A stretch of DNA of 64,000 nt from Cyanobium sp. Aljojuca 7A6 (GTDB taxonomy: Bacteria > Cyanobacteriota > Cyanobacteriia > PCC-6307 > Cyanobiaceae). Under the pieces are notes generated by a model, which searched no databases, was not told the origin of the DNA, and saw only the letters and a program-made list of their open reading frames with translations. How positions within the stretch are numbered: the stretch's first letter is position 1; every line of letters begins with the position of its first letter. Shown piece after piece: positions 9,573 through 18,327 of this stretch. The position numbers were made by a program, and so were the translations under genes. The stretch is taken from NCBI RefSeq assembly GCF_024346455.1, contig NZ_JAGQCY010000002.1, positions 232,789 to 296,788 of the forward strand. The letters are read 5' to 3'.

Positions 9573-10655
9573 TCAGTCGCTCGGGATCGATGGGGGGCGG
9601 ATGTCCTGCAGCCAAAGCTGTTCGGCCTGATGGATCCGCGACCTCCGTTGAAGGCGGCGGAACTGCTGGGCCATTCTGCGAACCTCCTGGCGATGCTGCT
9701 GCAGACGCCGCCGGCACGTCCGCAGGCGGGGTTCCTCCAGTTCCAGCTCCACGGCCCGCAGCAACACCGCCATGGTCTGGGCCTGGGTGGAGCGGCTGGG
9801 GCCGAATGGCAGGGGAAGACGCATCAGGTTGGCGGGGGCAGCCATGGTTTCCAGCTGACCGTCCAGGACCGCATCCAGCAGGCTCACCGGCAGCAGGCTG
9901 CTGCTGACACCGCACCGCAGCAACTCCACATTGATGGCATGGGACAGGTTGCGGAGCCGCCGGCCCAGGGCCAGCTCCATGCCGTCCATCCAGCGGAGCA
10001 CCTGCTCGGGATCCTCCGGCAGCCGGCCGGCCTGCCACAGGGAGCGATCGTCTGTCGAAACAGGCTCTTCATCGTCGTCCTCGTCCTGCTCCAGCGCCTG
10101 GTCCTCGGGCTGTGCGTCCCCATCGGCGTCCTCGTCGGCCGCATCCTCGTCGTCGGAAGAGGTGCCGGCCCGACGGCCCAACGCTCCCAACAGGAAGGAG
10201 GATCCGGTCAGGGGTGGCGCCATGGCAATCTGAACCGACCCTGGCGGCAGGGGACCTGGGTCCGGGGAACGATCGCTGGTCTCCCCATTCCAGGTGAGCT
10301 CCTCCAGGAGCTGCTTCCGGTCGTGGCGCTCACGTCGCTCCTGCTCACGGGAGATCTGGGCGGCGAGGATCACCAGCTGCTCCACCGTCAGCAGGCTGGA
10401 GCAGCGACGCACCAGCTCCCCAATCTGGTCGAGCAGCAGGCGGCGGCGTTCGACAGGCAGCGCGACATAGCGCTGGGGGTGAACCTGGGTGGCGAGATGG
10501 AAGCAGGCCTGCTGCACCCGCTGGGGCAGCACCTGACGCAGCACCTGGAGATACAGAGCCACATGGCGGTAGAGCTCCGGGTTCGACTGCGTCAGCCGCC
10601 GGGTCAGCTGCAGCAGCTCACCCGGCAGATCGATCGCGTCGGACGGTTCTCTCAA
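9573..10655 (-). CDS. Hypothetical protein with central acidic linker
   Basis: No family is recognised. The 360-residue product has a helical N-terminal domain (about 1-120), a very acidic low-complexity linker (about 166-203, rich in Asp/Glu) and a helical, Arg-rich C-terminal part (about 215-355). There are no membrane segments. The start was set at TTG 10655, 10 bp after the tsf stop, because no ATG or GTG exists before the conserved-looking part and the frame further upstream overlaps tsf. The Shine-Dalgarno match is poor, so the start is uncertain. Position between tsf and recG suggests co-transcription with the rpsB operon. Confidence 0.7.
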   Translation of the reverse strand: MREPSDAIDLPGELLQLTRRLTQSNPELYRHVALYLQVLRQVLPQRVQQACFHLATQVHPQRYVALPVERRRLLLDQIGELVRRCSSLLTVEQLVILAAQISREQERRERHDRKQLLEELTWNGETSDRSPDPGPLPPGSVQIAMAPPLTGSSFLLGALGRRAGTSSDDEDAADEDADGDAQPEDQALEQDEDDDEEPVSTDDRSLWQAGRLPEDPEQVLRWMDGMELALGRRLRNLSHAINVELLRCGVSSSLLPVSLLDAVLDGQLETMAAPANLMRLPLPFGPSRSTQAQTMAVLLRAVELELEEPRLRTCRRRLQQHRQEVRRMAQQFRRLQRRSRIHQAEQLWLQDIRPPSIPSD

Positions 10656-10665
10656 AGGCTCGGGC

Positions 10666-11325
10666 TCAGGCCGCCGAGCCCATCGCCGCCACTTCCGCGG
10701 CGAAGTCGGACTGCTCGACCTCGATGCCCTCGCCGAGGGTGTAACGGGTGAAGCGGCGCACGCGGATGTTTTCGCCGGTCTTGCCGGCGGCCGACTTGAC
10801 CATCTCACCCACTGTCTGGGTGTTGTCGCGGATGAAGGGCTGGTCCATCAGAGCCAGCTCCTTGAGGCGCTTGCCGATGCGCCCGGCCACGATCTTGACC
10901 TTCATCTCCTCCTTCTTGCCGGCGAGGTCGTCACGGCCCATCTCGATGGACTTCTCGCGCTCCGCCACTTCGGGGGGAATGTCATCGGTGGTGACGTATT
11001 CCACGTTGGGGCAGGCGGCGATCTGCATCGCCACGTTGCGAACCAGCTCCTGGAAGAGTTCACCCCGGGCGACGAAATCGGTCTCACAGTTCACCTCCAC
11101 CAGCACGCCAACGCGGGCGCCGGTGTGGATGTAGCTGCCGACGGACCCTTCGGCTGCCGTACGGCCAGCTTTCTTCTCGGCGGTGGCGATGCCCTTCTGC
11201 CGCAGCCATTCGGCGGCCTTGGTGGCATCCCCACCGGACTCGGTGAGGGCCTTTTTGCAGTCCATCATGCCCGCGCCGGTCTTGTCGCGCAGTTCCTTGA
11301 CGAGCTTCGCTGTGATCTCAGCCAT
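10666..11325 (-). CDS. tsf: Translation elongation factor Ts
   Basis: EF-Ts is the nucleotide exchange factor that regenerates EF-Tu-GTP. The 219-residue product is the short form found in cyanobacteria and chloroplasts. The N-terminal UBA-like domain is obvious ([20 protein letters not shown], then DCKKAL), followed by [12 protein letters not shown] in the core domain. The gene follows rpsB by 38 bp, the classical rpsB-tsf arrangement. Confidence 0.98.
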   Translation of the reverse strand: MAEITAKLVKELRDKTGAGMMDCKKALTESGGDATKAAEWLRQKGIATAEKKAGRTAAEGSVGSYIHTGARVGVLVEVNCETDFVARGELFQELVRNVAMQIAACPNVEYVTTDDIPPEVAEREKSIEMGRDDLAGKKEEMKVKIVAGRIGKRLKELALMDQPFIRDNTQTVGEMVKSAAGKTGENIRVRRFTRYTLGEGIEVEQSDFAAEVAAMGSAA

Positions 11326-11363
11326 GGGTGGGGAGGGAGGGAGGTCGGGAGGGAGAGAAAGGC

Positions 11364-12080
11364 TCAGGCGTCTTCGTCGCCGCTGCGCTGATCCTGGGCT
11401 CCATGGCGGCCTTCATTGATGGCATCCGCGAGGCGGCCCAGCACCAGTTGCACGGAACGCACGGCGTCGTCATTGCAGGGAATGGGGACGTCGCAGAGAT
11501 CCGGATCGCAGTTGGTGTCAAGCATCGACACGAGTGGGATATCGAGCTTGCGGCACTCGAGCACGGCGTTGGTTTCACGGCGCTGATCCACCAGCACCAC
11601 CACATCGGGCAGACGGCGCATGTTCTTCAGGCCACCGAGATACTTCTGCAGGCGGTCGAGTTCACGGCGCAGGACGGCGGCTTCCTTCTTGGGCCGCATG
11701 GCGATCGCACCGGAGGACTCCATCCGCTCCAGGTCCTTGAGGCGGTCGATGCGGGCGCGCATCGTGCTCCAATTGGTGAGCATGCCGCCCAGCCAGCGCT
11801 GGTTGACGTAAGAAGCTCCACAGCGGGCGGCTTCCTGGGCGATCACCTCAGAGGCCTGCTTCTTGGTGCCGACGAACAGAAAGCGCTTGCCGCTGCGGGC
11901 GGCACTGCGGGTCCATTTGTAGGCGTTGTTCATGCAGACGGCGGTCTGCACGAGATCGATGATGTGGACTCCGTTGCGCGCGCAATAGATGTAGCGCGAC
12001 ATCTTGGGATTCCAGCGACGGGTCTGGTGTCCGAAGTGGGCACCAGCTTCCATCATCTCGGAGAGAGTGACGACAGCCAT
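11364..12080 (-). CDS. rpsB: 30S ribosomal protein S2
   Basis: The 238-residue product has the S2 signatures [20 protein letters not shown] at the N-terminus and [13 protein letters not shown] in the middle. It assembles late on the 30S head and bridges to S1. The 111-bp region upstream (12081-12191) has no ORF and should hold the operon promoter and leader. It contains a GGGGTTACCCC palindrome just after the glycosyltransferase stop, but no U-tract, so I do not call a terminator there. Confidence 0.98.
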   Translation of the reverse strand: MAVVTLSEMMEAGAHFGHQTRRWNPKMSRYIYCARNGVHIIDLVQTAVCMNNAYKWTRSAARSGKRFLFVGTKKQASEVIAQEAARCGASYVNQRWLGGMLTNWSTMRARIDRLKDLERMESSGAIAMRPKKEAAVLRRELDRLQKYLGGLKNMRRLPDVVVLVDQRRETNAVLECRKLDIPLVSMLDTNCDPDLCDVPIPCNDDAVRSVQLVLGRLADAINEGRHGAQDQRSGDEDA

Positions 12081-12191
12081 TTTGGTTGGAGTGGGGTTTC
12101 GGGTTGGCCTCCACCTGCCAGGGATGCCGCGCCATAGGGAAGGCAGCGGATCACCCGAAACGTGCAGGTGTGCGGTGTTGGGGTTACCCCG

Positions 12192-13130
12192 TCAACCTAC
12201 CAAATGGCCCTCCTGGCGGGCTTCGGCATGGAGGGCCCGCACCCCGAAGCGATTGAGGGGCAGCCGCAACAGCTCCATCGCCAGACCGGCCTTGCCGTGA
12301 CGGATCAACCAGGCCAGTAAGGGCCGCAGGCTGCGTTCATTGATCAGGCCGCCCAGGGTGAGCAGCTCCCACAGCGCCAGGTGCAGCCAGGTGTACTGGA
12401 TGATGAAGCGCACCCGCCAGGTGGGGTGCTTGCGGTAAAACACCAGGCCCATGCGGGCCCGTTCCCGTTCCACCCGCACCAGGTCAGGGATCTGCTCAAG
12501 GCTCAGGGGCGGATGCCAGTGGTAGCCAACGGCTTCAGGGCAGCGCACCAACCGCACGCCCATGCGCCGCAGCCGTTCCCCCAGCTCCAGGTCCTCCCAG
12601 CCGTAGAGGCGGAAGCCCGTGTCGAACAGACCCGACTGCTCCAGCACCCGGCGATCGATCGCCACGTTGCCCGTGGCGAAATAGGCCCAGGACAGGTCAC
12701 TGAGCTTATGGGGTTCCGCCGTGGGCGCCTCGAAGTTGTGGGTGTTGATCACCGCGCCGTAGGTGAAGCAGAGTCGGTCGCCGCTCTCACTCCAGGCGCG
12801 CTGCAGGGCCGTGGCGTGGTGCAACAGGAAGCGCTCTGTCACCACCAGGTCGCTGTCGATGAAGACGATCACGTCGCCCCGGGCCTCGTCCACCCCCCGG
12901 TTGCGTCCTTCGGCGGGGCCGCCGTGGTCCTGGCGGATCAGGCGCAGGTGGGGGAAGGCGGTGGCATGGGCATCCAGCCAGCGCACCGTGTCATCGGTGG
13001 AGCCGTCATCCACAAGCACCACCTCATAGACCTGCAGGGGGCCGCCGGTCTCCTGCCGCTCCAGGGCCTGCAGGCACTGGCGCAGGATCGGCAGCCGGTT
13101 GTAGGTGGGGATGACGACGCTGATGAACAT
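12192..13130 (-). CDS. Family 2 glycosyltransferase
   Basis: A GT-A fold inverting glycosyltransferase is indicated by MFISVVIPTYNRLPIL at the start, VVLVDDGSTDDT (nucleotide-binding Asp), FIDSDLVV (the DxD equivalent, near residue 100) and GWEDLELGERLRRMG (the ED catalytic-base region). A galactosyltransferase-like C-terminal segment follows, with an amphipathic/hydrophobic patch near LHLALWELLTLGG that may touch membrane. The start at ATG 13130 was chosen because the 32 codons upstream are low-complexity and overlap the terminator. Sugar donor and acceptor cannot be told from the sequence. It is separated from the upstream dev operon by a hairpin terminator. Confidence 0.88.
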   Translation of the reverse strand: MFISVVIPTYNRLPILRQCLQALERQETGGPLQVYEVVLVDDGSTDDTVRWLDAHATAFPHLRLIRQDHGGPAEGRNRGVDEARGDVIVFIDSDLVVTERFLLHHATALQRAWSESGDRLCFTYGAVINTHNFEAPTAEPHKLSDLSWAYFATGNVAIDRRVLEQSGLFDTGFRLYGWEDLELGERLRRMGVRLVRCPEAVGYHWHPPLSLEQIPDLVRVERERARMGLVFYRKHPTWRVRFIIQYTWLHLALWELLTLGGLINERSLRPLLAWLIRHGKAGLAMELLRLPLNRFGVRALHAEARQEGHLVG

Positions 13131-13183
13131 CGGGGTTCTGGGCGTGGCAGGGCCGCAGGCAGGGAGGGTCGAAGATGGTGGCC

Positions 13184-13215
13184 ATAAAAAAGGGGGGATT
13201 CCGATCGAATCCCCC
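13184..13215 (-). terminator. Rho-independent terminator after the dev operon
   Basis: Read on the minus strand, a 9-bp perfect stem (GGGGGATTC / GAATCCCCC) with a short GATCG-type loop is followed by a run of T residues. It lies 28 bp after the stop of the 51-residue gene and before the glycosyltransferase start, so it would end the pcyA-devBCA transcript. Confidence 0.8.
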
Positions 13216-13242
13216 GGTGCCACCAAAACCGGACTGGCGCGA

Positions 13243-13398
13243 TCAGTCCGCGGCGCCGCCGTTGTTGGCCGTGCCGGTCACGCCGTTGCCGGCGCCTTCA
13301 CCGCGGCCGTCGTTGCGCAGCTTGCGCTTCTTGAACTTGCGGGCATAGGCCCGGTTGCGCTCCTGCTTTTCCTTCTTCAGGTTCCTGCGTTTGGACAT
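13243..13398 (-). CDS. Small highly basic protein (51 aa)
   Basis: A short gene starts at ATG 13398, 57 bp after the devA stop. It encodes a 51-residue protein with a very basic N-terminal half (MSKRRNLKKEKQERNRAYAR, then KFKKRKLR) and a Gly/Asn/Ala-rich tail. No membrane segment or known domain is seen. Composition of the first half suggests nucleic-acid or ribosome binding, but this is inference. A strong hairpin terminator directly follows its stop, which supports that it is a real transcribed gene. Confidence 0.7.
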   Translation of the reverse strand: MSKRRNLKKEKQERNRAYARKFKKRKLRNDGRGEGAGNGVTGTANNGGAAD

Positions 13399-13454
13399 AG
13401 GGCTTCGGCGCTTCGAAAAGACTGTGAGGCTCCACCCTACTCAACAGGCCCGGA

Positions 13455-14198
13455 TCAACCGAGGGAGGCCTCACTGGCCCAGAGCCGTCCATCCTCCATC
13501 CGCACCAGCCGGTCGGCCACATCGAGGATGCGCGGATCATGGGTCACCATCAACACGGCACAGCCCTCGTCCCGGGCCAGCCGCTTGAGCAGATCCACCA
13601 CCTCCCTGCCGGTGCGGCTGTCGAGGGCGGCGGTGGGTTCATCGGCCAGCAACAGGCGGGGGTGGGCGGCCAGGGCCCGGGCGATCGCCACCCGTTGCTT
13701 CTGGCCGCCGGAGAGGTCATGGGGGAGCTTGCTGAGGTGGTCGGAGAGCCCCACAGCCCGCAGCCACTCCCGGGAAAGGTCGCGGCGGGCGCGGTATCCC
13801 AGATCCGGCAGCAGGTCGGCCCCCATCTGCACGTTCTGCTCGGCGGTGAGGCAGCGCAGCAGGTTGTGGCCCTGGAAGATCATGCCAACGCTGCGGCGCA
13901 GCAGCTGGCGCTCGTGGCGGCTGGACCCCTTCAACTCGCAGCCCAGCACCTGCACCGATCCCTCCATCACCTGACGCAGGGCCCCCACCAGGGTCAGCAG
14001 CGTGGTCTTGCCGCACCCCGAAGGACCCGTGAGCAGCACCACCTCACCGGGGTGGATCTCCAGGTCGATGCCCTGCAGCACCTGACGCTCCATGGAGCCG
14101 GTGCCGTACCAGTGGCTGAGTCCGCGCACCGTCACTGTGGCGAGGCCATCGCCCGTGCTGGCGACAGGGGGGGCGGTACCGGGGTGGAGGGTGGTCAT
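13455..14198 (-). CDS. devA: ABC exporter ATP-binding protein, DevA family
   Basis: The ATPase (247 aa) belongs to the LolD/MacB/DevA group. It shows Walker A LTGPSGCGKTTLL, Q-loop MIFQGHNLL, signature LSGGQKQRVAIARAL, Walker B RLLLADEPTAALD and H-loop VMVTHDP. In heterocystous cyanobacteria DevBCA with TolC exports heterocyst glycolipids; unicellular strains carry homologues of unknown cargo. The gene follows devC by 18 bp in the same operon. Confidence 0.93.
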   Translation of the reverse strand: MTTLHPGTAPPVASTGDGLATVTVRGLSHWYGTGSMERQVLQGIDLEIHPGEVVLLTGPSGCGKTTLLTLVGALRQVMEGSVQVLGCELKGSSRHERQLLRRSVGMIFQGHNLLRCLTAEQNVQMGADLLPDLGYRARRDLSREWLRAVGLSDHLSKLPHDLSGGQKQRVAIARALAAHPRLLLADEPTAALDSRTGREVVDLLKRLARDEGCAVLMVTHDPRILDVADRLVRMEDGRLWASEASLG

Positions 14199-14216
14199 CG
14201 GCTCAGGAAGATCGAC

Positions 14217-15383
14217 TCAGAAGATGTCCGCTGGATCGGCGTCGCCCAGCTTGCGCATCGCCATCGCCGCCGAGCCCATGCACATCACCAGGATCATCAG
14301 AAAGACGGTGATGGCCCGATCACTGGCCATCGCCACCGGCAGCTTGGTGGCGGCATGGATGACGGCGTACAGCACCTGGCCGGCGGCATAGGCGGGCAGG
14401 TAGCCGAAGATCGCCAGCAGCAGGCCCTCCCGGGCCACCACGCCGAGCAGGGTCAGCAGGCTGTAGCCCATGGCCATGAGGGTGGCGTATTCCGGCAGGT
14501 GGTCGCTGACATCGGAATAGAGGATCTGGTAAACGATCACGCATCCCACCACGAAACCCATGGCGGCGCCCAGGGTGAAGATGAAGCCGATGGCGGTGCT
14601 GCTGCGCCAGTAGTCCATCTCGAGATCGAGGAAGCCCTGCTTGGTGAGGACGCTGACGTCCTCCGGCAACAGGCCCCGCAGGCGTTCCACCACACGGGCG
14701 GGATTGGCCCCGGGCCGCAGGCGGATCAGCCCCAGCTCGATGCTGCCGGGGGGGGTGTTGGGCAACAGGCTGAGAAAGGTTTCCCGGCTGGTGAGGATGT
14801 TGCCGTCGGCGCCGAAGGAGGCTCCGGCGCTGAACAGGCCCGCCACCCGCAGCCGTTTACCGGCCACTTCACTCTCCACGGTGCGACCCTCTCGGAACCA
14901 TTGGGCCACCGGTCCGAATTCATCGCGGGACTGGTCATCGAAGAGCACCCTGCCCTTCTGGGTGAGACGGGGTGCCAGGGCGGTGACGGACGGATCGATG
15001 AACAGGGGGTCGCGGGGCTCAAACCCGAGGGCCAGGATCGAGCGGGTGCCTTTGGTCTTGGGGTTGCGCCACAACAGCAGGTTCCAATGCACCGGCGTGA
15101 TGCCGGCCACATCCGGATCAGCCATGGCCTGCACCAGCCGTCGCTGGGGGAAGCCGGTCATGCTGATCGAGCTCTTGGTGCGCGGGCTGAGCAGCACCAG
15201 ATCAGTGTCGAACAGCTTGTGCACCGTGATGCTGGAATCGAACAGGGCATCACGGAAGCCCAGCTGCATGAACATCAGGATCCCGGCGAAGGTGATCCCC
15301 GCCAGGGCCACGGCCAGGCGCATGGGCTGGCGGGTGAGCAAAAGCCAGGCCAGGGGGATCCGGCGTCCCTGCCAGAACGTCAT
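14217..15383 (-). CDS. devC: ABC exporter permease, DevC family
   Basis: The 388-residue permease has the MacB/DevC layout: an N-terminal membrane helix (residues 20-45, with LAVALAGITFAGILMFMQLG), a large periplasmic domain (about 50-260) and three C-terminal helices (about 265-380) of the FtsX fold. Its ATG overlaps the devB stop by four bases (ATGA), indicating coupled translation. It would form the inner-membrane channel with DevA and dock onto DevB. Confidence 0.93.
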   Translation of the reverse strand: MTFWQGRRIPLAWLLLTRQPMRLAVALAGITFAGILMFMQLGFRDALFDSSITVHKLFDTDLVLLSPRTKSSISMTGFPQRRLVQAMADPDVAGITPVHWNLLLWRNPKTKGTRSILALGFEPRDPLFIDPSVTALAPRLTQKGRVLFDDQSRDEFGPVAQWFREGRTVESEVAGKRLRVAGLFSAGASFGADGNILTSRETFLSLLPNTPPGSIELGLIRLRPGANPARVVERLRGLLPEDVSVLTKQGFLDLEMDYWRSSTAIGFIFTLGAAMGFVVGCVIVYQILYSDVSDHLPEYATLMAMGYSLLTLLGVVAREGLLLAIFGYLPAYAAGQVLYAVIHAATKLPVAMASDRAITVFLMILVMCMGSAAMAMRKLGDADPADIF

Positions 15384-16324
15384 GGCTGCAGGCGGGCGAT
15401 CACCTTGAGGCCGGTGAGGGAGGCGACCCTGGCCCCATCACGGGGATCGAGACGCACCCTCACCTCCACCACCCGGGCATCGGCATCACCGGTGGGATCG
15501 GTGGAGAGCACCTCCCGCTGGCGCACCTGGGGGCTGATGCGGCGCACCGTGCCCTGGAGGCTGCCTTCGAAACCACCGTTTTCACTGGTGAGGGTCACGG
15601 CCTGGCCGAGCCGCACCCGGTCGATGTCGCTCTCATAGACCTCCACCAGGGCTTCCATGCGATCGCTGGCCCCCAGTTCGAGGATGCCCTTGTCGCCGGG
15701 GCGTTCGCCGACGCGGGACTGGATGCGCAGCACCGTGCCGGCGATCGGAGCCCTCAATTCGGTGTTGACCAGATCCGTGCCCGCCTTGACCAATGAGGCC
15801 CTGGCTTCCTGCAGCTCGCCCTGGAGCTCCAGGGTGCGCTGCTCAAGAGCATCGAGATCAGCGGCGGCATAGGCCCCATCACTGGCCAATTGGCGATAAC
15901 GCTCCAGATCACGTGTCTGGATGGTGAGCCGGCGGCCGAGGTTGGCGATGCGGGTGCGAATCAGTGCCAGTTCAGCCCGCTGCAGCGGCTGGTTGTCGAA
16001 GCGGGCCAGCAGTTGTCCGGCCTGCACCTTGTCGCCCTCGCTCACCAGCAGTTCGGTGATGCGGGGGCTTCCCCCAATGCCGGTGATCGGAGCCGCCAGG
16101 ACGCGCACATCACCATCGGGCTCCAGCTGGCCCAGGGCCGCCACTGCCTCCACCGGGGCTGGCGGCCTGGCGGCGGTGACAACCGGGGCCTTGGGAGGCT
16201 GCAGGCGCTGATAAACAACGACACCCCCCACCAACAGGCCTGCCACACCGGCGACGATCAGGCCGTTGCGCCAGGGACCGGTGGGTCGTCGAAGAGCAGG
16301 TCTTCGATGTAGCGATCCGCCCAC
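15380..16324 (-). CDS. devB: Membrane fusion protein, DevB/HlyD family
   Basis: This is the periplasmic adaptor of the DevBCA exporter. After a membrane anchor ([20 protein letters not shown]) come a lipoyl half ([16 protein letters not shown]), a coiled-coil hairpin (about residues 110-190, with [12 protein letters not shown] heptads) and the second lipoyl half [18 protein letters not shown], then a beta-barrel domain. The start is uncertain: the anchor needs residues encoded upstream of 16258, so the gene must overlap the end of pcyA. GTG 16324 is the nearest start that keeps the whole helix; an ATG at 16408 would give a longer overlap. Confidence 0.85.
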   Translation of the reverse strand: MGGSLHRRPALRRPTGPWRNGLIVAGVAGLLVGGVVVYQRLQPPKAPVVTAARPPAPVEAVAALGQLEPDGDVRVLAAPITGIGGSPRITELLVSEGDKVQAGQLLARFDNQPLQRAELALIRTRIANLGRRLTIQTRDLERYRQLASDGAYAAADLDALEQRTLELQGELQEARASLVKAGTDLVNTELRAPIAGTVLRIQSRVGERPGDKGILELGASDRMEALVEVYESDIDRVRLGQAVTLTSENGGFEGSLQGTVRRISPQVRQREVLSTDPTGDADARVVEVRVRLDPRDGARVASLTGLKVIARLQP

Positions 16325-17010
16325 TGGGGGTTGAACGCCTTCTCCAGAACCCTGCGGGTCTTGTCGTTTTGTTTCTGTTGCTTGCAATACCTCAGCTGCC
16401 CTTGCCATCGGGCAACCGTAGCCGGGTCGTCATCGGCTTGGGAAGGGCTCACCTGGGCCGCTTCGGCGAGCACGCCCAGGAATGCGGCAACTTCCTCAAC
16501 GAACCCCAGTTCCTCCGCCTCCGACACCGGCCGCACGAACAGCACATGGGGGGAGAAGATCGACCCCCAGGGGGGCAACTCCCGGACCTGCTCGAACGCC
16601 GGACGGGAGCGGGCGGCCAAGGCCTCGGCGATCGGCGCCGGCAGGAACTCCCCCACCGGCGAGAGGTCGACGATGGCGGCGCTCACCCCGGCCTTGCCGG
16701 CCACGATGTCGGCGCCGAAGACCGGCAGATCGTGGCGGGGATCGGGGAAAAAGACGCAGTGGAGGATCTGCAGTCCGGCGCCGAGGCGCGCCGTCTCCAG
16801 GTGCAGCTTGCGCAGGCCCCGGCAGCGGTGCACCTCGTTGCGGATGAAGAGCGCATCGCCATCGAGGCTGCCGCTGATCGCCTCCAGATCGGGGTCGATC
16901 GCCAGGGGGGCCAGATCCGGCAGATCGTTGCGACAGAGCCGGATCCTCTCGGCCAGAGCATCCACCAGCGGATGGATGCCACCGTCTCCGGTCCCAGCGA
17001 CCTCACCCAT
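16258..17010 (-). CDS. pcyA: Phycocyanobilin:ferredoxin oxidoreductase
   Basis: PcyA reduces biliverdin IXalpha to phycocyanobilin with four ferredoxin electrons, supplying the phycobilisome chromophore. The 250-residue length is typical. Conserved segments seen are [16 protein letters not shown] (near residue 80, with the family's Glu), [17 protein letters not shown] (near 105, with the catalytic Asp), [16 protein letters not shown] and the C-terminal [18 protein letters not shown]. The start was set at ATG 17010 (MGEVAGTGD); an ATG 12 codons earlier is possible. The gene overlaps devB downstream and is divergent from the M16 peptidase genes. Confidence 0.95.
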   Translation of the reverse strand: MGEVAGTGDGGIHPLVDALAERIRLCRNDLPDLAPLAIDPDLEAISGSLDGDALFIRNEVHRCRGLRKLHLETARLGAGLQILHCVFFPDPRHDLPVFGADIVAGKAGVSAAIVDLSPVGEFLPAPIAEALAARSRPAFEQVRELPPWGSIFSPHVLFVRPVSEAEELGFVEEVAAFLGVLAEAAQVSPSQADDDPATVARWQGQLRYCKQQKQNDKTRRVLEKAFNPQWADRYIEDLLFDDPPVPGATA

Positions 17011-17052
17011 GGACACGTCGTGACAGCAGAATGCGGATCCTGCCATGCGTCC

Positions 17053-18327
17053 GTGAGTGTGTCCCTGGGTTGTTGCGGGTCCTTGCTGCCCGGGCTGGCC
17101 GCCCCCATCAGCCACACCCTGAGCAATGGTGTCGAACTGGTGAAACTCGACCTGGAGGACGCCCCGCTGGTCTGCCTTGACTTCTGGTGCCGGGCCGGCA
17201 GCGCCTTCGAGCATCCAGCGGAGAGCGGCATGGCCCATTTCCTTGAGCACATGGTGTTCAAGGGCAGCGATGGACTGGTGGCCGGGGAGTTCGATCGCCG
17301 CATCGAAGCGCTGGGGGGCAGCAGCAATGCCGCCACCGGCTTTGACGATGTCCACTTCCATGCCCTGATGCCGCCGGAGGGGGCAGGGGAAGCTCTGGAT
17401 CTGCTGATGGATCTGGTGCTGCAGCCTCGCCTCGAGGCCGACAGCTTCGCCATGGAGCGGCAAGTGGTGCTGGAGGAACTGGCCCAGAGCGAAGATCAAC
17501 CCGAAGAGGTGGCCCTGCAGCGGCTGCTGTCGCTGGCCTGTCCGGAGCACCCCTACGGAATGCCGATCCTCGGGCGGCGTGAGGCCCTGGTCGCCCACGA
17601 CCCGGCCGCCATGGCCGCCTTCCATCACCGCCAATACGCCGCCGGACGCTGTGTGCTGGCCCTCAGCGGCGCCGTAGCCGATGGCGATCTGATGCGGCGG
17701 GCGGCCGGTGGCCCCCTCGCCGCCCTGGCGCCGACTGTCGCGGCGATGGCCCCAGCGACGCTGCAGGTCATCCCGGGCGTGCACCGGCTCGCCGTGCCGA
17801 GGCTGGAAGCGGCACGGCTGCTGATGCTGTGGTGGCTACCGCCCGCCAGTGATGTGGAGAGCCTTGTGGGGGCGGACCTGGGCACCACCGTGCTGGCGGA
17901 GGGGCGCCGTAGCCGTCTGGTTGACCGCCTGCGCGAGCAGCTGCAGATCGTCGAGAGCATCGACCTGGACCTGCATGCGATGGAGGGCGGCAGCTTCGCC
18001 CTGCTGGAGGCCGTCTGCGACGAGGAGGACCTGGCCGCGGTGCGGGGAGCCATCACCCAGGTCTGGCAGGAGCTCCGCCAGGACAGCCTCGGCGAACAGG
18101 AGTGGTGGCGGGCCCGTCGGCTGGTCGCCAATGGCTATCGCTTCTCGCTGGAATCCCCCGGTGGGGTGGCGTCCCTGATCGGCAGCAGCCGTCTGTGGGG
18201 ACGGACTCAGCCCCTCGACCATCCCCTGGCGCTGCTGGACCAGTGGTCGCCAGATCGACTGCAGGAGCAGACGCTGGCCCTGCTGGATCCGGCCCGGGCC
18301 TGCCTGCTGGAGGCGGTGCCGGCATGA
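17053..18327 (+). CDS. M16-family zinc peptidase, catalytic subunit type
   Basis: The inverted zinc motif [10 protein letters not shown] (HxxEH, in [14 protein letters not shown]) and the downstream Glu region EVALQRLL mark an active insulinase/processing-peptidase-like subunit. At about 424 residues it is a two-domain half-clam of the M16B type. The second subunit is encoded immediately downstream with a 4-bp ATGA overlap, so the two probably form a heterodimer. The start is uncertain: no ATG lies after the pcyA start; GTG 17053 was taken, and GTG 17020, GTG 17059 and TTG 17083 are alternatives. No secretion signal is clear. Confidence 0.88.
   Translation: MSVSLGCCGSLLPGLAAPISHTLSNGVELVKLDLEDAPLVCLDFWCRAGSAFEHPAESGMAHFLEHMVFKGSDGLVAGEFDRRIEALGGSSNAATGFDDVHFHALMPPEGAGEALDLLMDLVLQPRLEADSFAMERQVVLEELAQSEDQPEEVALQRLLSLACPEHPYGMPILGRREALVAHDPAAMAAFHHRQYAAGRCVLALSGAVADGDLMRRAAGGPLAALAPTVAAMAPATLQVIPGVHRLAVPRLEAARLLMLWWLPPASDVESLVGADLGTTVLAEGRRSRLVDRLREQLQIVESIDLDLHAMEGGSFALLEAVCDEEDLAAVRGAITQVWQELRQDSLGEQEWWRARRLVANGYRFSLESPGGVASLIGSSRLWGRTQPLDHPLALLDQWSPDRLQEQTLALLDPARACLLEAVPA

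Noticed and set aside
12180..12195. GGGGTTACCCC palindrome between rpsB and the glycosyltransferase gene
   Set aside because: Short stem with a three-base loop and no T-run on either strand, so not called a terminator.
13539..15638. A 699-codon open frame antisense to devA and devC
   Set aside because: Gln/Gly/His-rich shadow of two well-supported ABC exporter genes.
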